5,621 nucleotides of DNA from contig SEDG01000354.1 of the NCBI GenBank assembly GCA_004295885.1, forward strand, positions 1 to 5,621, in the 5' to 3' direction. Each line of letters begins with the position of its first letter. The first letter of the stretch is position 1. The DNA comes from Pedobacter sp. (lineage in GTDB: Bacteria; Bacteroidota; Bacteroidia; Sphingobacteriales; Sphingobacteriaceae). Under the pieces are notes generated by a model. It was not told the DNA's origin and searched no databases. It worked only from the letters and a program-made list of their open reading frames with translations. The position numbers and the translations under genes are program-made. Shown here piece after piece: positions 1 to 4,858 of this stretch.

Positions 1-80
1 AAATGTGCAGAACCTGCGCCACCTTTACCAGAACGGCAACATATTTTTACGTAATCTACAAAATTTGATCCCTGTGACAT
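1..80 (-). CDS. obgE: GTPase ObgE/CgtA, N-terminal fragment (runs off the window)
   Basis: Only the first 26 codons and two bases are present; the gene continues past position 1. The translation starts MSQGSNFVDYVKICCRSG and continues with KGGAGSAHF. This is the opening of the glycine-rich N-terminal Obg domain (pattern F-x-D-x-V-x-I ... R-x-G-x-G-G-x-G). Obg proteins are essential GTPases that bind the large ribosomal subunit and take part in its assembly and in stress signalling (family knowledge). The GTPase domain itself is outside the window. The start is the ATG at 80; no Shine-Dalgarno sequence is visible, which is usual in Bacteroidetes. adk lies 174 bp upstream on the same strand, so co-transcription is plausible. 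The identity is fairly certain despite the short fragment because the motif is distinctive. Confidence 0.92.
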   Translation of the reverse strand, partial: MSQGSNFVDYVKICCRSGKGGAGSAH

Positions 81-95
81 TTTGAAAGTTGAAAT

Positions 96-146
96 GTTTT
101 TAACTGGTTAATTGTTTTAACTGTTTAAAACGGTTAATTGTTTTTT
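96..146. repeat. Degenerate GGTTAATTGTTTT repeat tract upstream of obgE
   Basis: The 13-mer GGTTAATTGTTTT occurs exactly twice, at 106-118 and 132-144, with related words (TTAACTG, AACTGTTTAAAA) between them. The tract sits just upstream of the minus-strand obgE start. The core GGTTAATTGTTT recurs at 2481-2492, just upstream of another minus-strand gene, the peroxiredoxin. The role is unknown. It could be a leader element, a recombination-prone low-complexity tract, or a dispersed repeat typical of this lineage. Confidence 0.6.
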
Positions 147-219
147 GTACAGGTGTAGGTAAATTCAACTAAATAGAGTGGTTCTTCGTTGAATTGGTAA
201 GTTGTCTAGATGTTTAGTC

Positions 220-235
220 GTTAAGTCGACTCAAC
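220..235. repeat. Imperfect palindrome in the adk-obgE spacer
   Basis: GTTAAGTCGACTCAAC is a 16-bp palindrome centred on GTCGAC with one mismatched pair. It lies 20 bp downstream of the adk stop codon in a TTG/CAA-rich stretch. On the transcribed strand no T-run follows, so it is not a convincing terminator. It may be a protein-binding site, an mRNA-end hairpin or chance. The rest of the adk-obgE spacer shows nothing else that can be supported. Confidence 0.3.
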
Positions 236-254
236 AACCAAACAACTCAACTCA

Positions 255-824
255 TTAGTATTTATCTATAACAGCACAAAGGTTATTAAAGATTTCATCG
301 ATATTACCGATGCCATTAATTTTTGTTAGTTTCTTTTGTTCATCGTAATAAGGTAAAACCAAGATGATCTTGTTGAAATACTCATCAATTCTTTTTTGAG
401 ATTTTTCAGCTTGGTCGTCTACCCTGCCCGTTTCTTTTTGACGAAGGGCAACACGTTTAACTAACTCATCCTTATCTACATCCAGGGCTATTACGCCATC
501 AATTTTGCTGCCTTTTCCTTCTAAAAACTTGTCTAATTCTACGGCTTGAGGAATTGTTCTTGGAAAACCGTCAAATACAAATCCCTTAGCATTAGGATTT
601 TTATCGATTTCTTCCTCTAACATGTCAATCGTAATCTTGTCAGGAACCAATTCGCCTTCAGCAATAAGTTTGCTTACTTTTTTTCCTAAAGCAGTCTGGT
701 TTTTAATGTGTGCTCTAAAAAGATCTCCTGTAGAAATGTGCACTAACTGATATTTACTAATCAGTTTTTCAGATTGGGTGCCTTTGCCTGCACCTGGAGG
801 GCCAAAGAGAACTAAATTCAGCAT
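255..824 (-). CDS. adk: Adenylate kinase
   Basis: This cytoplasmic enzyme catalyses ATP + AMP = 2 ADP and balances the adenylate pool. The 189-residue product matches the short-LID bacterial form common in Bacteroidetes. Visible motifs are the P-loop GPPGAGKGT at residues 8-16, the AMP-binding segment STGDLFR at 31-37, the signature DGFPRT at 85-90, the LID arginine in R128-x5-GR134-x-DD137, and the R145...Y149 pair. No zinc-binding cysteines are present in the LID, as expected for the short form. One oddity is that the segment after Y149 reads NKIILVLPYY, where relatives usually have a threonine after the lysine (NKT...). The ATG at 824 places the P-loop at the normal distance from the N-terminus. 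Downstream on the same strand is obgE; the hpt gene often found beside adk in this phylum is not here. A TAnnTTTG-type -7 element lies about 100 bp upstream. Confidence 0.97.
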   Translation of the reverse strand: MLNLVLFGPPGAGKGTQSEKLISKYQLVHISTGDLFRAHIKNQTALGKKVSKLIAEGELVPDKITIDMLEEEIDKNPNAKGFVFDGFPRTIPQAVELDKFLEGKGSKIDGVIALDVDKDELVKRVALRQKETGRVDDQAEKSQKRIDEYFNKIILVLPYYDEQKKLTKINGIGNIDEIFNNLCAVIDKY

Positions 825-927
825 TTGTCTTTTTTTATGGTTTAATCGTCTTCAATTTCACTGAAAACATTTAGTTGATAATAAAAAGCAGCAATTTGTA
901 TGTAAAAGTCTAGTGCTTTAAAAGTTG

Positions 928-935
928 CAAATATA
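928..935 (-). promoter_or_regulatory. Putative adk -7 promoter element (TATATTTG)
   Basis: Read on the minus strand this is TATATTTG, an exact match to the Bacteroidetes -7 consensus TAnnTTTG, followed by CAAC. No convincing TTG -33 element is visible about 19-21 bp upstream, so the call rests on the -7 box and its position. Transcription would start near 921 and give adk a leader of about 95 nt (825-921). That leader shows only weak short inverted repeats and no recognisable riboswitch. Confidence 0.5.
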
Positions 936-987
936 TAATTTTTTTGGCGGATTGGGTTAATTTTTATGAAACTGCTGGTGATTTTTA

Positions 988-1450
988 GGGTTGATCGCAG
1001 ATGATGCAGATTGAATGGCGGAAAGGGCGCTGAGTTAGTTCCTTAGATTATAGCGAATAATTCTACACCACATTGATAGAAGGGTTTGCTCGCAGATCAG
1101 GAGTGATTTGAGGCTCAGAAAAGGCGCTGAGTTAGTTCCTTGGATTATAGCTAATATTTCGACACCACATTGATAGAAGGGTTTGCTCGCAGATTAGGAG
1201 TGATTTGAGGCGCAGAAAAGGCGCTGAGTTAGTCTTTGGATTATAGCGAATAATTCTACGTCACATTGATAGAAGGGTTTGCTCGCAGATTAGGAGTGAT
1301 TTGAGGCTCAGAAAAGGCGCTGAGTTAGTTCCTTGGATTATAGCTAATATTTCGACATCACATTAATAGAAGGGCTTTCTCGCAGATCAGGAGTGATTGG
1401 GGCTCAGAAAAGGCGCTGAGCTATCTCTTTACTATATTCGCTACTATTCG
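988..1450. repeat. Tandem repeat array, 96-97 bp units in alternating A-B-A-B order
   Basis: Full units beginning GGCGCTGAG start at 1026, 1123, 1220 and 1316, with periods of 97, 97, 96 and 96. A fifth start at 1412 decays into diverged sequence by about 1450. A partial unit (gggttgatcgcag...) precedes the first from about 988. Units 1 and 3 share AGCGAATAATTCTAC, while units 2 and 4 share AGCTAATATTTCGACA at the same place, so the array looks like a duplicated dimer of about 194 bp. At three junctions CTCAG and CTGAG flank the unit boundary and could form a small hairpin; in the second junction CGCAG breaks it. The period is not a multiple of three and no long ORF crosses the array, so it is not a coding repeat. 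It lies between the tRNA-Arg terminator and the adk promoter. From 1451 to 1492 nothing is recognised. Confidence 0.9.
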
Positions 1451-1492
1451 GTTGCTGAGATGCCAAACCAACCGATAAATGTTTGATGACAT

Positions 1493-1523
1493 AAAAAAAC
1501 CAGACTTAAAATAAGTCTGGTTT
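1493..1523 (-). terminator. Rho-independent terminator of the tRNA-Arg gene
   Basis: The perfect 12-bp inverted repeat 1497-1508 / 1512-1523 (core CAGACTTA / TAAGTCTG) has a 3-base loop. On the minus strand it is followed by a run of seven T (complement of 1493-1499). It begins three bases after the mature 3' end of the tRNA. This is a textbook intrinsic terminator and insulates the repeat array and adk from tRNA transcription. Confidence 0.9.
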
Positions 1524-1525
1524 AG

Positions 1526-1599
1526 TGCACTTGTAGGGATTCGAACCCCAAACCTTCTCATCCGTAGTGAGATGCTCTATCCAATTGAGCTACAAATGC
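1526..1599 (-). tRNA. tRNA-Arg (anticodon ACG)
   Basis: The minus strand folds as a complete 74-nt cloverleaf. The acceptor arms are GCATTTG / CAAGTGC (one T-G pair), the D arm is GCTC / GAGC with GG in its loop, and the anticodon stem is TCTCA / TGAGA around the loop CTACGGA. The variable loop has 5 nt, and the T arm TGGGG / CCCTA encloses TTCGAAT. The anticodon ACG specifies arginine; A34 is normally converted to inosine by TadA, letting it read CGU, CGC and CGA (family knowledge). The discriminator base is A and the 3' CCA is not encoded, so it must be added after transcription. A strong terminator follows at once and a plausible promoter lies upstream. Confidence 0.97.
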
Positions 1600-1621
1600 A
1601 AACTATCTAAAACAAATTAGA

Positions 1622-1638
1622 TCCGTTTCGTTAACGGA
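1622..1638. repeat. Inverted repeat at the predicted tRNA-Arg transcription start
   Basis: TCCGTT (1622-1627) and AACGGA (1633-1638) form a perfect 6-bp inverted repeat with a 5-base gap. It begins 4 bp downstream of the predicted -7 element and covers the expected start of the tRNA precursor. It could be an operator or a hairpin at the 5' end of the precursor that is removed by RNase P. This is inference from position only. Confidence 0.35.
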
Positions 1639-1641
1639 CTG

Positions 1642-1672
1642 CAAAAGTAACGTTTCAAAATTAATTCCGCAA
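1642..1672 (-). promoter_or_regulatory. Putative tRNA-Arg promoter (TTG-N20-TACTTTTG)
   Basis: On the minus strand TTG (1670-1672) is separated by 20 bp from TACTTTTG (1642-1649). Both elements and the spacing fit the Bacteroidetes -33 / -7 (TTG, TAnnTTTG) promoter. Transcription would start near 1636 and give a leader of about 35 nt before the tRNA. Confidence 0.65.
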
Positions 1673-1699
1673 TTTTTTATTGTAATTATTTATAAAAGA

Positions 1700-1878
1700 T
1701 AATTTAATAGTGCCTATCTATTTGAAAAGCAATTACAATGCTCCTATTAATGTTAGTCCCGCCAAATGCTTTACTCCGCCTCAGCAAATGCTTGGGCTTC
1801 GTGTTCGCTAATGTCGGGTTTAGAATGCAAGTTTTGTGCAAAAGCCAATGTTTTTAAAACTCGATTGTAGTGGAAATA
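1700..1878. other. Non-coding stretch, possible decayed dispersed element
   Basis: This part of the 1600-2011 gap between tRNA-Arg and the peroxiredoxin has no credible gene. It contains a short direct repeat (CAAATGCTT, in the 1763-1792 stretch) and a CCCG / CGGG pair at 1758-1761 and 1815-1818. It is visibly richer in G+C than the flanking AT-rich DNA. Together with the hairpins at 1879-1935 and 1944-1989 it resembles the intergenic repeats that I recall as scattered through Pedobacter-type genomes. That resemblance is from memory and unverified. Confidence 0.3.
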
Positions 1879-1935
1879 CTTTTTGTGATCCTGAGCCAGC
1901 CTGCACTGAGCTTAGCTGAAGTGAAGGACAAAAAG
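1879..1935. repeat. Imperfect nested inverted repeat (hairpin element)
   Basis: Nested complementary arms can be read as CTTTTTG (1879-1885) with CAAAAAG (1929-1935), TCCT (1889-1892) with AGGA (1925-1928), and CACT (1904-1907) with AGTG (1920-1923). An AGCT-T-AGCT core lies inside. The left arm carries an extra unpaired segment (1893-1903), so the fold is asymmetric. The sequence type (CCTGAGC...GAAGTGAAGGA) recalls REP-like palindromes of Bacteroidetes. The function is unknown. Confidence 0.5.
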
Positions 1936-1943
1936 ATTGAAAC

Positions 1944-1989
1944 GGAAAGCGGGATTGAACTTTAATAGTTGCACCAATCCCGCTTTTCC
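1944..1989 (-). terminator. Strong hairpin downstream of the peroxiredoxin, probable terminator
   Basis: AAAGCGGGATTG (1946-1957) pairs perfectly with CAATCCCGCTTT (1975-1986). The stem can be extended by GG / CC with a single bulged T, giving about 14 bp. The loop contains a second small stem, AACT / AGTT (1958-1961 / 1967-1970). It begins 22 bp past the peroxiredoxin stop codon. On the minus strand the stem is followed by GTTTCAATCTTTTTG, a weak and delayed T-run, so it may be a terminator, an mRNA 3'-end stabiliser or a dispersed palindromic element. Confidence 0.5.
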
Positions 1990-2011
1990 AAAATTTTTTT
2001 AAAATTTAGGC

Positions 2012-2476
2012 CTAACCTGCAACAACCGCCTTGATCTTTTCAAAATCTGGCAAATCTCCAGCATTTTCCAAAACCTCAGCATAGGTAATTACACCTTCCT
2101 CATCAATTACAAAAGCCGCTCTTTTCGATACCCCTTTTAATCCGAATACAAATTCTTCGTAAATTGATTGGTAACTAACAGAAGCTTCTTTGTTAAAATC
2201 TGATAATAACGGAAATTGATAAGCTTGGTCTTCCTTAAATTTGGCCAAGGTAAAAGGCGAATCAACTGAAATACCTACAACCGCAGCATTCATACCTTCG
2301 TAATAACCAAAGCTATCTCTCATGGTACATAATTGAGTGGTACAAGTTCCTGTAAAGGCCATTGGAAAAAAGTGAACCACTAGTTTCTTACCCTTATAAT
2401 CTGCTAAGGAAACTTCTTTTAATTCTGAGCTAAATAATTTAAAATCTGGGGCTTTATCGCCAATTTGTAGTGACAT
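2012..2476 (-). CDS. Thiol peroxiredoxin (AhpC/TSA superfamily, AhpE/BCP-like)
   Basis: This cytoplasmic peroxidase reduces hydrogen peroxide and organic hydroperoxides through a cysteine sulfenic acid. The 154-residue length is typical of the AhpE and BCP/PrxQ branches. The thioredoxin-like fold begins IGDKAPDFKL. The active-site motif P38-x3-T42-x2-C45 is intact, with peroxidatic Cys45, and Arg119 sits at the expected place of the catalytic arginine. Cys50 lies five residues after Cys45, the resolving-cysteine spacing of the BCP/PrxQ type, so an atypical 2-Cys mechanism recycled by thioredoxin is likely (inference). The FPMAFTGTC context also resembles AhpE proteins, so the exact subfamily is left open. 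No signal peptide is seen. The ATG at 2476 is well placed. Upstream on the same strand, 98 bp away, is a truncated reductase gene; no clear TAnnTTTG promoter is visible in the gap, so read-through from that gene is possible. Confidence 0.93.
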   Translation of the reverse strand: MSLQIGDKAPDFKLFSSELKEVSLADYKGKKLVVHFFPMAFTGTCTTQLCTMRDSFGYYEGMNAAVVGISVDSPFTLAKFKEDQAYQFPLLSDFNKEASVSYQSIYEEFVFGLKGVSKRAAFVIDEEGVITYAEVLENAGDLPDFEKIKAVVAG

Positions 2477-2574
2477 TGTTGGTTAATTGTTTAAAGTGGT
2501 TAATTGGTTAACTGTTGAAAGTGATTAAATGGTTTTTTGTTGTAACTGGTAAAATGGTTAACTGTTATAATTGG
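2477..2574. repeat. Degenerate GGTTAA-type repeat tract between peroxiredoxin and truncated reductase
   Basis: The whole 98-bp gap is made of variants of TGGTTAA(T/C)TGTT, including GGTTAATTGTTT at 2481, GGTTAATTGG and GGTTAACTGTTGAAAG after it, GGTAAAATGGTTAACTG, and a final TTGGTTAA whose TTA is the complement of the reductase stop codon (2575-2577). It shares a 12-mer with the tract at 96-146. Both tracts lie directly upstream of minus-strand start codons. A low-complexity tract that abuts a broken gene suggests repeat growth or recombination, but its role is unknown. Confidence 0.65.
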
Positions 2575-3258
2575 TTAAGCGGAAATATGAAATATGCCTT
2601 GTGCATTTCTTTCAACTGCTAATAAACAGGCATCAGCTAAATCTTCTGCTAAAGTGGGCATTCGGTATTGGTCGTTTACAATGTTAAGTGGATTTCCTTT
2701 CTCCAATGCACCTTTTGCCCAAAGCACAATGTTACTTCTACTCATGTCACTTACTATTCCATACACCAAGATGGTTCTTAATATTGCCCATCGTGCATTA
2801 GATTTTTTGACCAGTTCTTCTGCTTGCAGTTTGGTTTCGCCATAATAACTTACTGGATTAGGTTTTGCTGTCTCATCATAAGGCCCATTGGCACCATCAA
2901 AAACGAAATCAGTAGATAAATGAATAAAATGGATATCAAATTCTTCACATAGTGATATCAAAGTTTGTGTTGCTACTACATTGAGTTGATAGGCTGCTTT
3001 TCTCTCTATATGGCAAGTGTCTACATTAGTCATGGCCGCAGTATGAATAATGGCATCAGGTTTATATTGCTCAATTACTGTTCTTACTTGAGCAGGATTT
3101 AAGATGTCCATTTCTGCATAAACATATCCATCTTTAAAAGAAAAACGGTCGGCTCCTTTCGAAGTGGCAATTAGATTCACGCTTTTTTCGGCTCTAATTT
3201 TCTCTGTAATTTTCTGACCTAAAAGCCCATTAGAGCCTGTAACTAATACGGTTTTCAT
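2575..3258 (-). CDS. SDR-family NAD(P)-dependent reductase, RmlD-like, C-terminally truncated
   Basis: The product is an extended short-chain dehydrogenase/reductase of the RmlD (dTDP-4-dehydrorhamnose reductase) type. The substrate is not known; only the fold and cofactor use can be inferred. The Rossmann motif G8-x2-G11-x2-G14 is at the N-terminus (VTGSNGLLG), followed by D51, the HTAA segment at 72-75 and N93. The catalytic set consists of S115/T116 in STDFVFDG (115-122) and Y139-x3-K143 in YYGETK. The RTILVYG strand (161-167) and RMPT (199-202) of the substrate domain are present. The frame then stops at residue 227, in GIFHISA, where relatives continue from about HISG for some 60-70 more residues (usual length 285-300). 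No continuation is found in any frame downstream; the repeat tract starts there. The protein may be inactive or unstable, so this could be a pseudogene. The ATG at 3258 is well placed before the Rossmann fold. Confidence 0.88.
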   Translation of the reverse strand: MKTVLVTGSNGLLGQKITEKIRAEKSVNLIATSKGADRFSFKDGYVYAEMDILNPAQVRTVIEQYKPDAIIHTAAMTNVDTCHIERKAAYQLNVVATQTLISLCEEFDIHFIHLSTDFVFDGANGPYDETAKPNPVSYYGETKLQAEELVKKSNARWAILRTILVYGIVSDMSRSNIVLWAKGALEKGNPLNIVNDQYRMPTLAEDLADACLLAVERNAQGIFHISA

Positions 3259-3275
3259 TTATAGATTTTTGTTAA

Positions 3276-3325
3276 AAATGTTCATATTTTTTACTTCTAC
3301 GCTCATAAATGTTCAATATTTTTAC
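3276..3325. promoter_or_regulatory. Pair of 19-bp direct repeats in the divergent control region
   Basis: AAATGTTCATATTTTTTAC (3276-3294) and AAATGTTCAATATTTTTAC (3307-3325) match at 16 of 19 positions. Their starts are 31 bp apart, close to three helical turns. They lie between the divergent reductase (start 3258) and lipoprotein (start 3388) genes. The second copy ends just before the predicted -33 element of the lipoprotein promoter. This arrangement suits a transcription factor binding twice on one face of the DNA, but in such AT-rich DNA chance or a local duplication is also possible. Confidence 0.45.
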
Positions 3326-3326
3326 A

Positions 3327-3360
3327 TTTTGCGTATTTAAATAATTTATATATATAATTG
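3327..3360 (+). promoter_or_regulatory. Putative lipoprotein-operon promoter (TTTTG-N21-TATAATTG)
   Basis: TTTTG (3327-3331) and TATAATTG (3353-3360) are 21 bp apart. The second is one mismatch from the Bacteroidetes TAnnTTTG box. Transcription would begin near 3366, about 20 bp before the ATG at 3388. This supports the ATG start over an upstream in-frame TTG at 3358, which would lie inside the -7 box. Confidence 0.4.
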
Positions 3361-3387
3361 TTGAATTTCTTAAAATTCAATTCGAAA

Positions 3388-4854
3388 ATGAAAACAAACA
3401 AACAAACAAACAAAAGCAAATTTTATCTAGCAATTGTCTTCTCAATTTCTTTATTAATTTTTGGCTGTAAAAAACATGATGACAAAATTCAAGCTGACAA
3501 TCTAACACATCAATTTAAAAACAAAGCAGAAGCCAAAGCATATGTAAACGAAAGGTTAGATAAATATGCTAAAGTTATTGCCTCCCTAGCAAAAAATGAA
3601 ACTGTAAGAAAAGTAGTTAATGAAGCAGTAGGGAAAAAATTTGATGGGGATTACAATGTTTTGTTAAAAGATTTACCCAATCTACTTAGGAAGAATAATG
3701 CAAATCTTAAGTTGCAAACAACCGCTGGCGTTGACCATTCTGGCAGTAAGATGTTTAACGACCCTCCTGTTGAAGGCCCAGGAGGTGGGGAAATACCAAT
3801 GGTAGATTTAGTAGCATTGGAGGAATTGTTAACTGAACCAATTGTGGTTAATGCAGATACATTGTACCCCCAAATCTACATCCCTTTTTCAGAACCTGTA
3901 GAAGAAGATGAAGATGATCCTTGCTTAATTGCTCCTTTAACTGGGCCAATTGCCTCTTATCCCTACCCTGTAGTTGTACCTTATGATGGCGATGAGACTA
4001 CTGGCCAAGATGTTTTTGATGGTTATACTTATGATGCAAACGGCCTAGAAGTTCCTTGTGGAGGTATCTCTGAATGTTTTGCAAAAACGCATACAGTTTG
4101 GGCTGTAACATTTAATGAAAGAGTTACACAGGGTGGCATAACAAATCCAACAAGTGGTCCTCCACCCACCACACTCCCTACTGTTCAGCGACCAGACCTT
4201 TATATCCCAAGTATGATCATTAAAGAGCATAAAGAAAGCTGGATTAAAGGGAAGAGTGATATTTGCATGTATGCTGGGACAAGTTGGGATAATGGTATTG
4301 ACCCAAGTTCTGGTCAATACTCAGTTTCATTCAAAACTATTAAGGGCTTAATAAGTCTTACCAACAGAAACAATGACGTCAACAATATAGAAATCAGAAA
4401 ATTTAGTCGAAACGAGATAAACAAACAAAAAGAAGTCCCAATTGACTTTACTTATTTTCCTTTATCTTCGGAAGTCTTTTCCGGATACGATCCTTGCTTT
4501 CATATATTACTTCGTGATAACAAAACTGCACAAGAAAATATAATTGCATATGACGCATGTGTAATACAAAATCCAAATATGATTGTTCATTATTTCTTCC
4601 CTGAGAGAGGGGATTATTTATATTATACGATATATGAATATGACACAGGCTGGTTCGATTTGATTGGGTATAAAACTGCATTAGTTGCTGGGAATAATTA
4701 CAATCAAAAAATCTATTATCAATCTAATGAAAATCCTTACATATCTGGAAGGCTAAAAATTTTACCAAAAGACCAACCTACCCAATCATACCAAAATACA
4801 GGCTGGGCAAATGTAAGTAACGGGGCAATTTCTTTAACATCAAGACATAGATGA
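3388..4854 (+). CDS. Large outer-membrane/surface lipoprotein of unknown function
   Basis: The 488-residue product starts with a lipoprotein signal: basic MKTNKQTNKSK, a hydrophobic core at about 12-25, and lipobox LIFG-C27. The residues after the cysteine (KKHDD) put acidic residues at +5 and +6, similar to Bacteroidetes lipoprotein export signals, so exposure on the cell surface is plausible (inference). Residues 38-101 look alpha-helical and end in FDGDYNVLLKDLP. A Gly/Pro-rich linker (about 118-137) leads to a beta-rich part at 152-246 with an acidic insert (EEDEDD, 172-177). The last 220 residues also look beta-rich. Besides Cys27 there are six cysteines (for example 179, 224, 230), so disulfides are possible. 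The layout resembles hypothetical lipoproteins that I recall from Pedobacter relatives, but I cannot name a family. No catalytic motif is visible. The start is the ATG at 3388, because a TTG at 3358 would add ten residues ahead of a normal signal peptide. The stop is 4 bp before the next start, so the two genes are probably co-transcribed. Confidence 0.85.
   Translation: MKTNKQTNKSKFYLAIVFSISLLIFGCKKHDDKIQADNLTHQFKNKAEAKAYVNERLDKYAKVIASLAKNETVRKVVNEAVGKKFDGDYNVLLKDLPNLLRKNNANLKLQTTAGVDHSGSKMFNDPPVEGPGGGEIPMVDLVALEELLTEPIVVNADTLYPQIYIPFSEPVEEDEDDPCLIAPLTGPIASYPYPVVVPYDGDETTGQDVFDGYTYDANGLEVPCGGISECFAKTHTVWAVTFNERVTQGGITNPTSGPPPTTLPTVQRPDLYIPSMIIKEHKESWIKGKSDICMYAGTSWDNGIDPSSGQYSVSFKTIKGLISLTNRNNDVNNIEIRKFSRNEINKQKEVPIDFTYFPLSSEVFSGYDPCFHILLRDNKTAQENIIAYDACVIQNPNMIVHYFFPERGDYLYYTIYEYDTGWFDLIGYKTALVAGNNYNQKIYYQSNENPYISGRLKILPKDQPTQSYQNTGWANVSNGAISLTSRHR
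3392..3411 (+). repeat. (AAAC)5 tetranucleotide tract just after the lipoprotein start codon
   Basis: Five perfect AAAC units lie immediately after the ATG at 3388 and encode the polar, basic n-region of the signal peptide (K-T-N-K-Q-T-N-K). Because the unit is 4 bp, gain or loss of one copy would shift the reading frame. Five units is short for a known contingency locus, so this is a candidate only. Confidence 0.75.
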
Positions 4855-4858
4855 AAAT

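Noticed and set aside
220..235. Terminator of adk
   Set aside because: The palindrome is imperfect and no T-run follows on the transcribed strand, so it is listed only as a repeat.
988..1450. CRISPR array
   Set aside because: The units are 96-97 bp and similar over their full length, with no short fixed repeat separated by unique spacers, and no cas gene is nearby.
1526..1599. tRNA gene as an integration site of a mobile element
   Set aside because: No repeat of the tRNA 3' end and no integrase or mobility gene is seen in the window.
1738..1857. A 39-codon plus-strand ORF starting ATGCTCCTATTA
   Set aside because: It is short, lies within the suspected decayed repeat, has no promoter-like element and does not read like a known small protein.
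2594..2845. Plus-strand ORF of 83 codons
   Set aside because: It lies wholly antisense to the reductase gene, whose motifs are clear, so it is a shadow frame.
3358..3387. Upstream TTG start for the lipoprotein, adding ten residues
   Set aside because: The TTG lies inside the predicted -7 box, and the ATG at 3388 already gives a normal lipoprotein signal peptide with Cys at residue 27.
4045..4681. Two minus-strand ORFs of 90 and 77 codons (4045-4317, 4448-4681)
   Set aside because: Both are antisense to the lipoprotein coding region, show no recognisable motifs and have no promoter; they are shadow frames.
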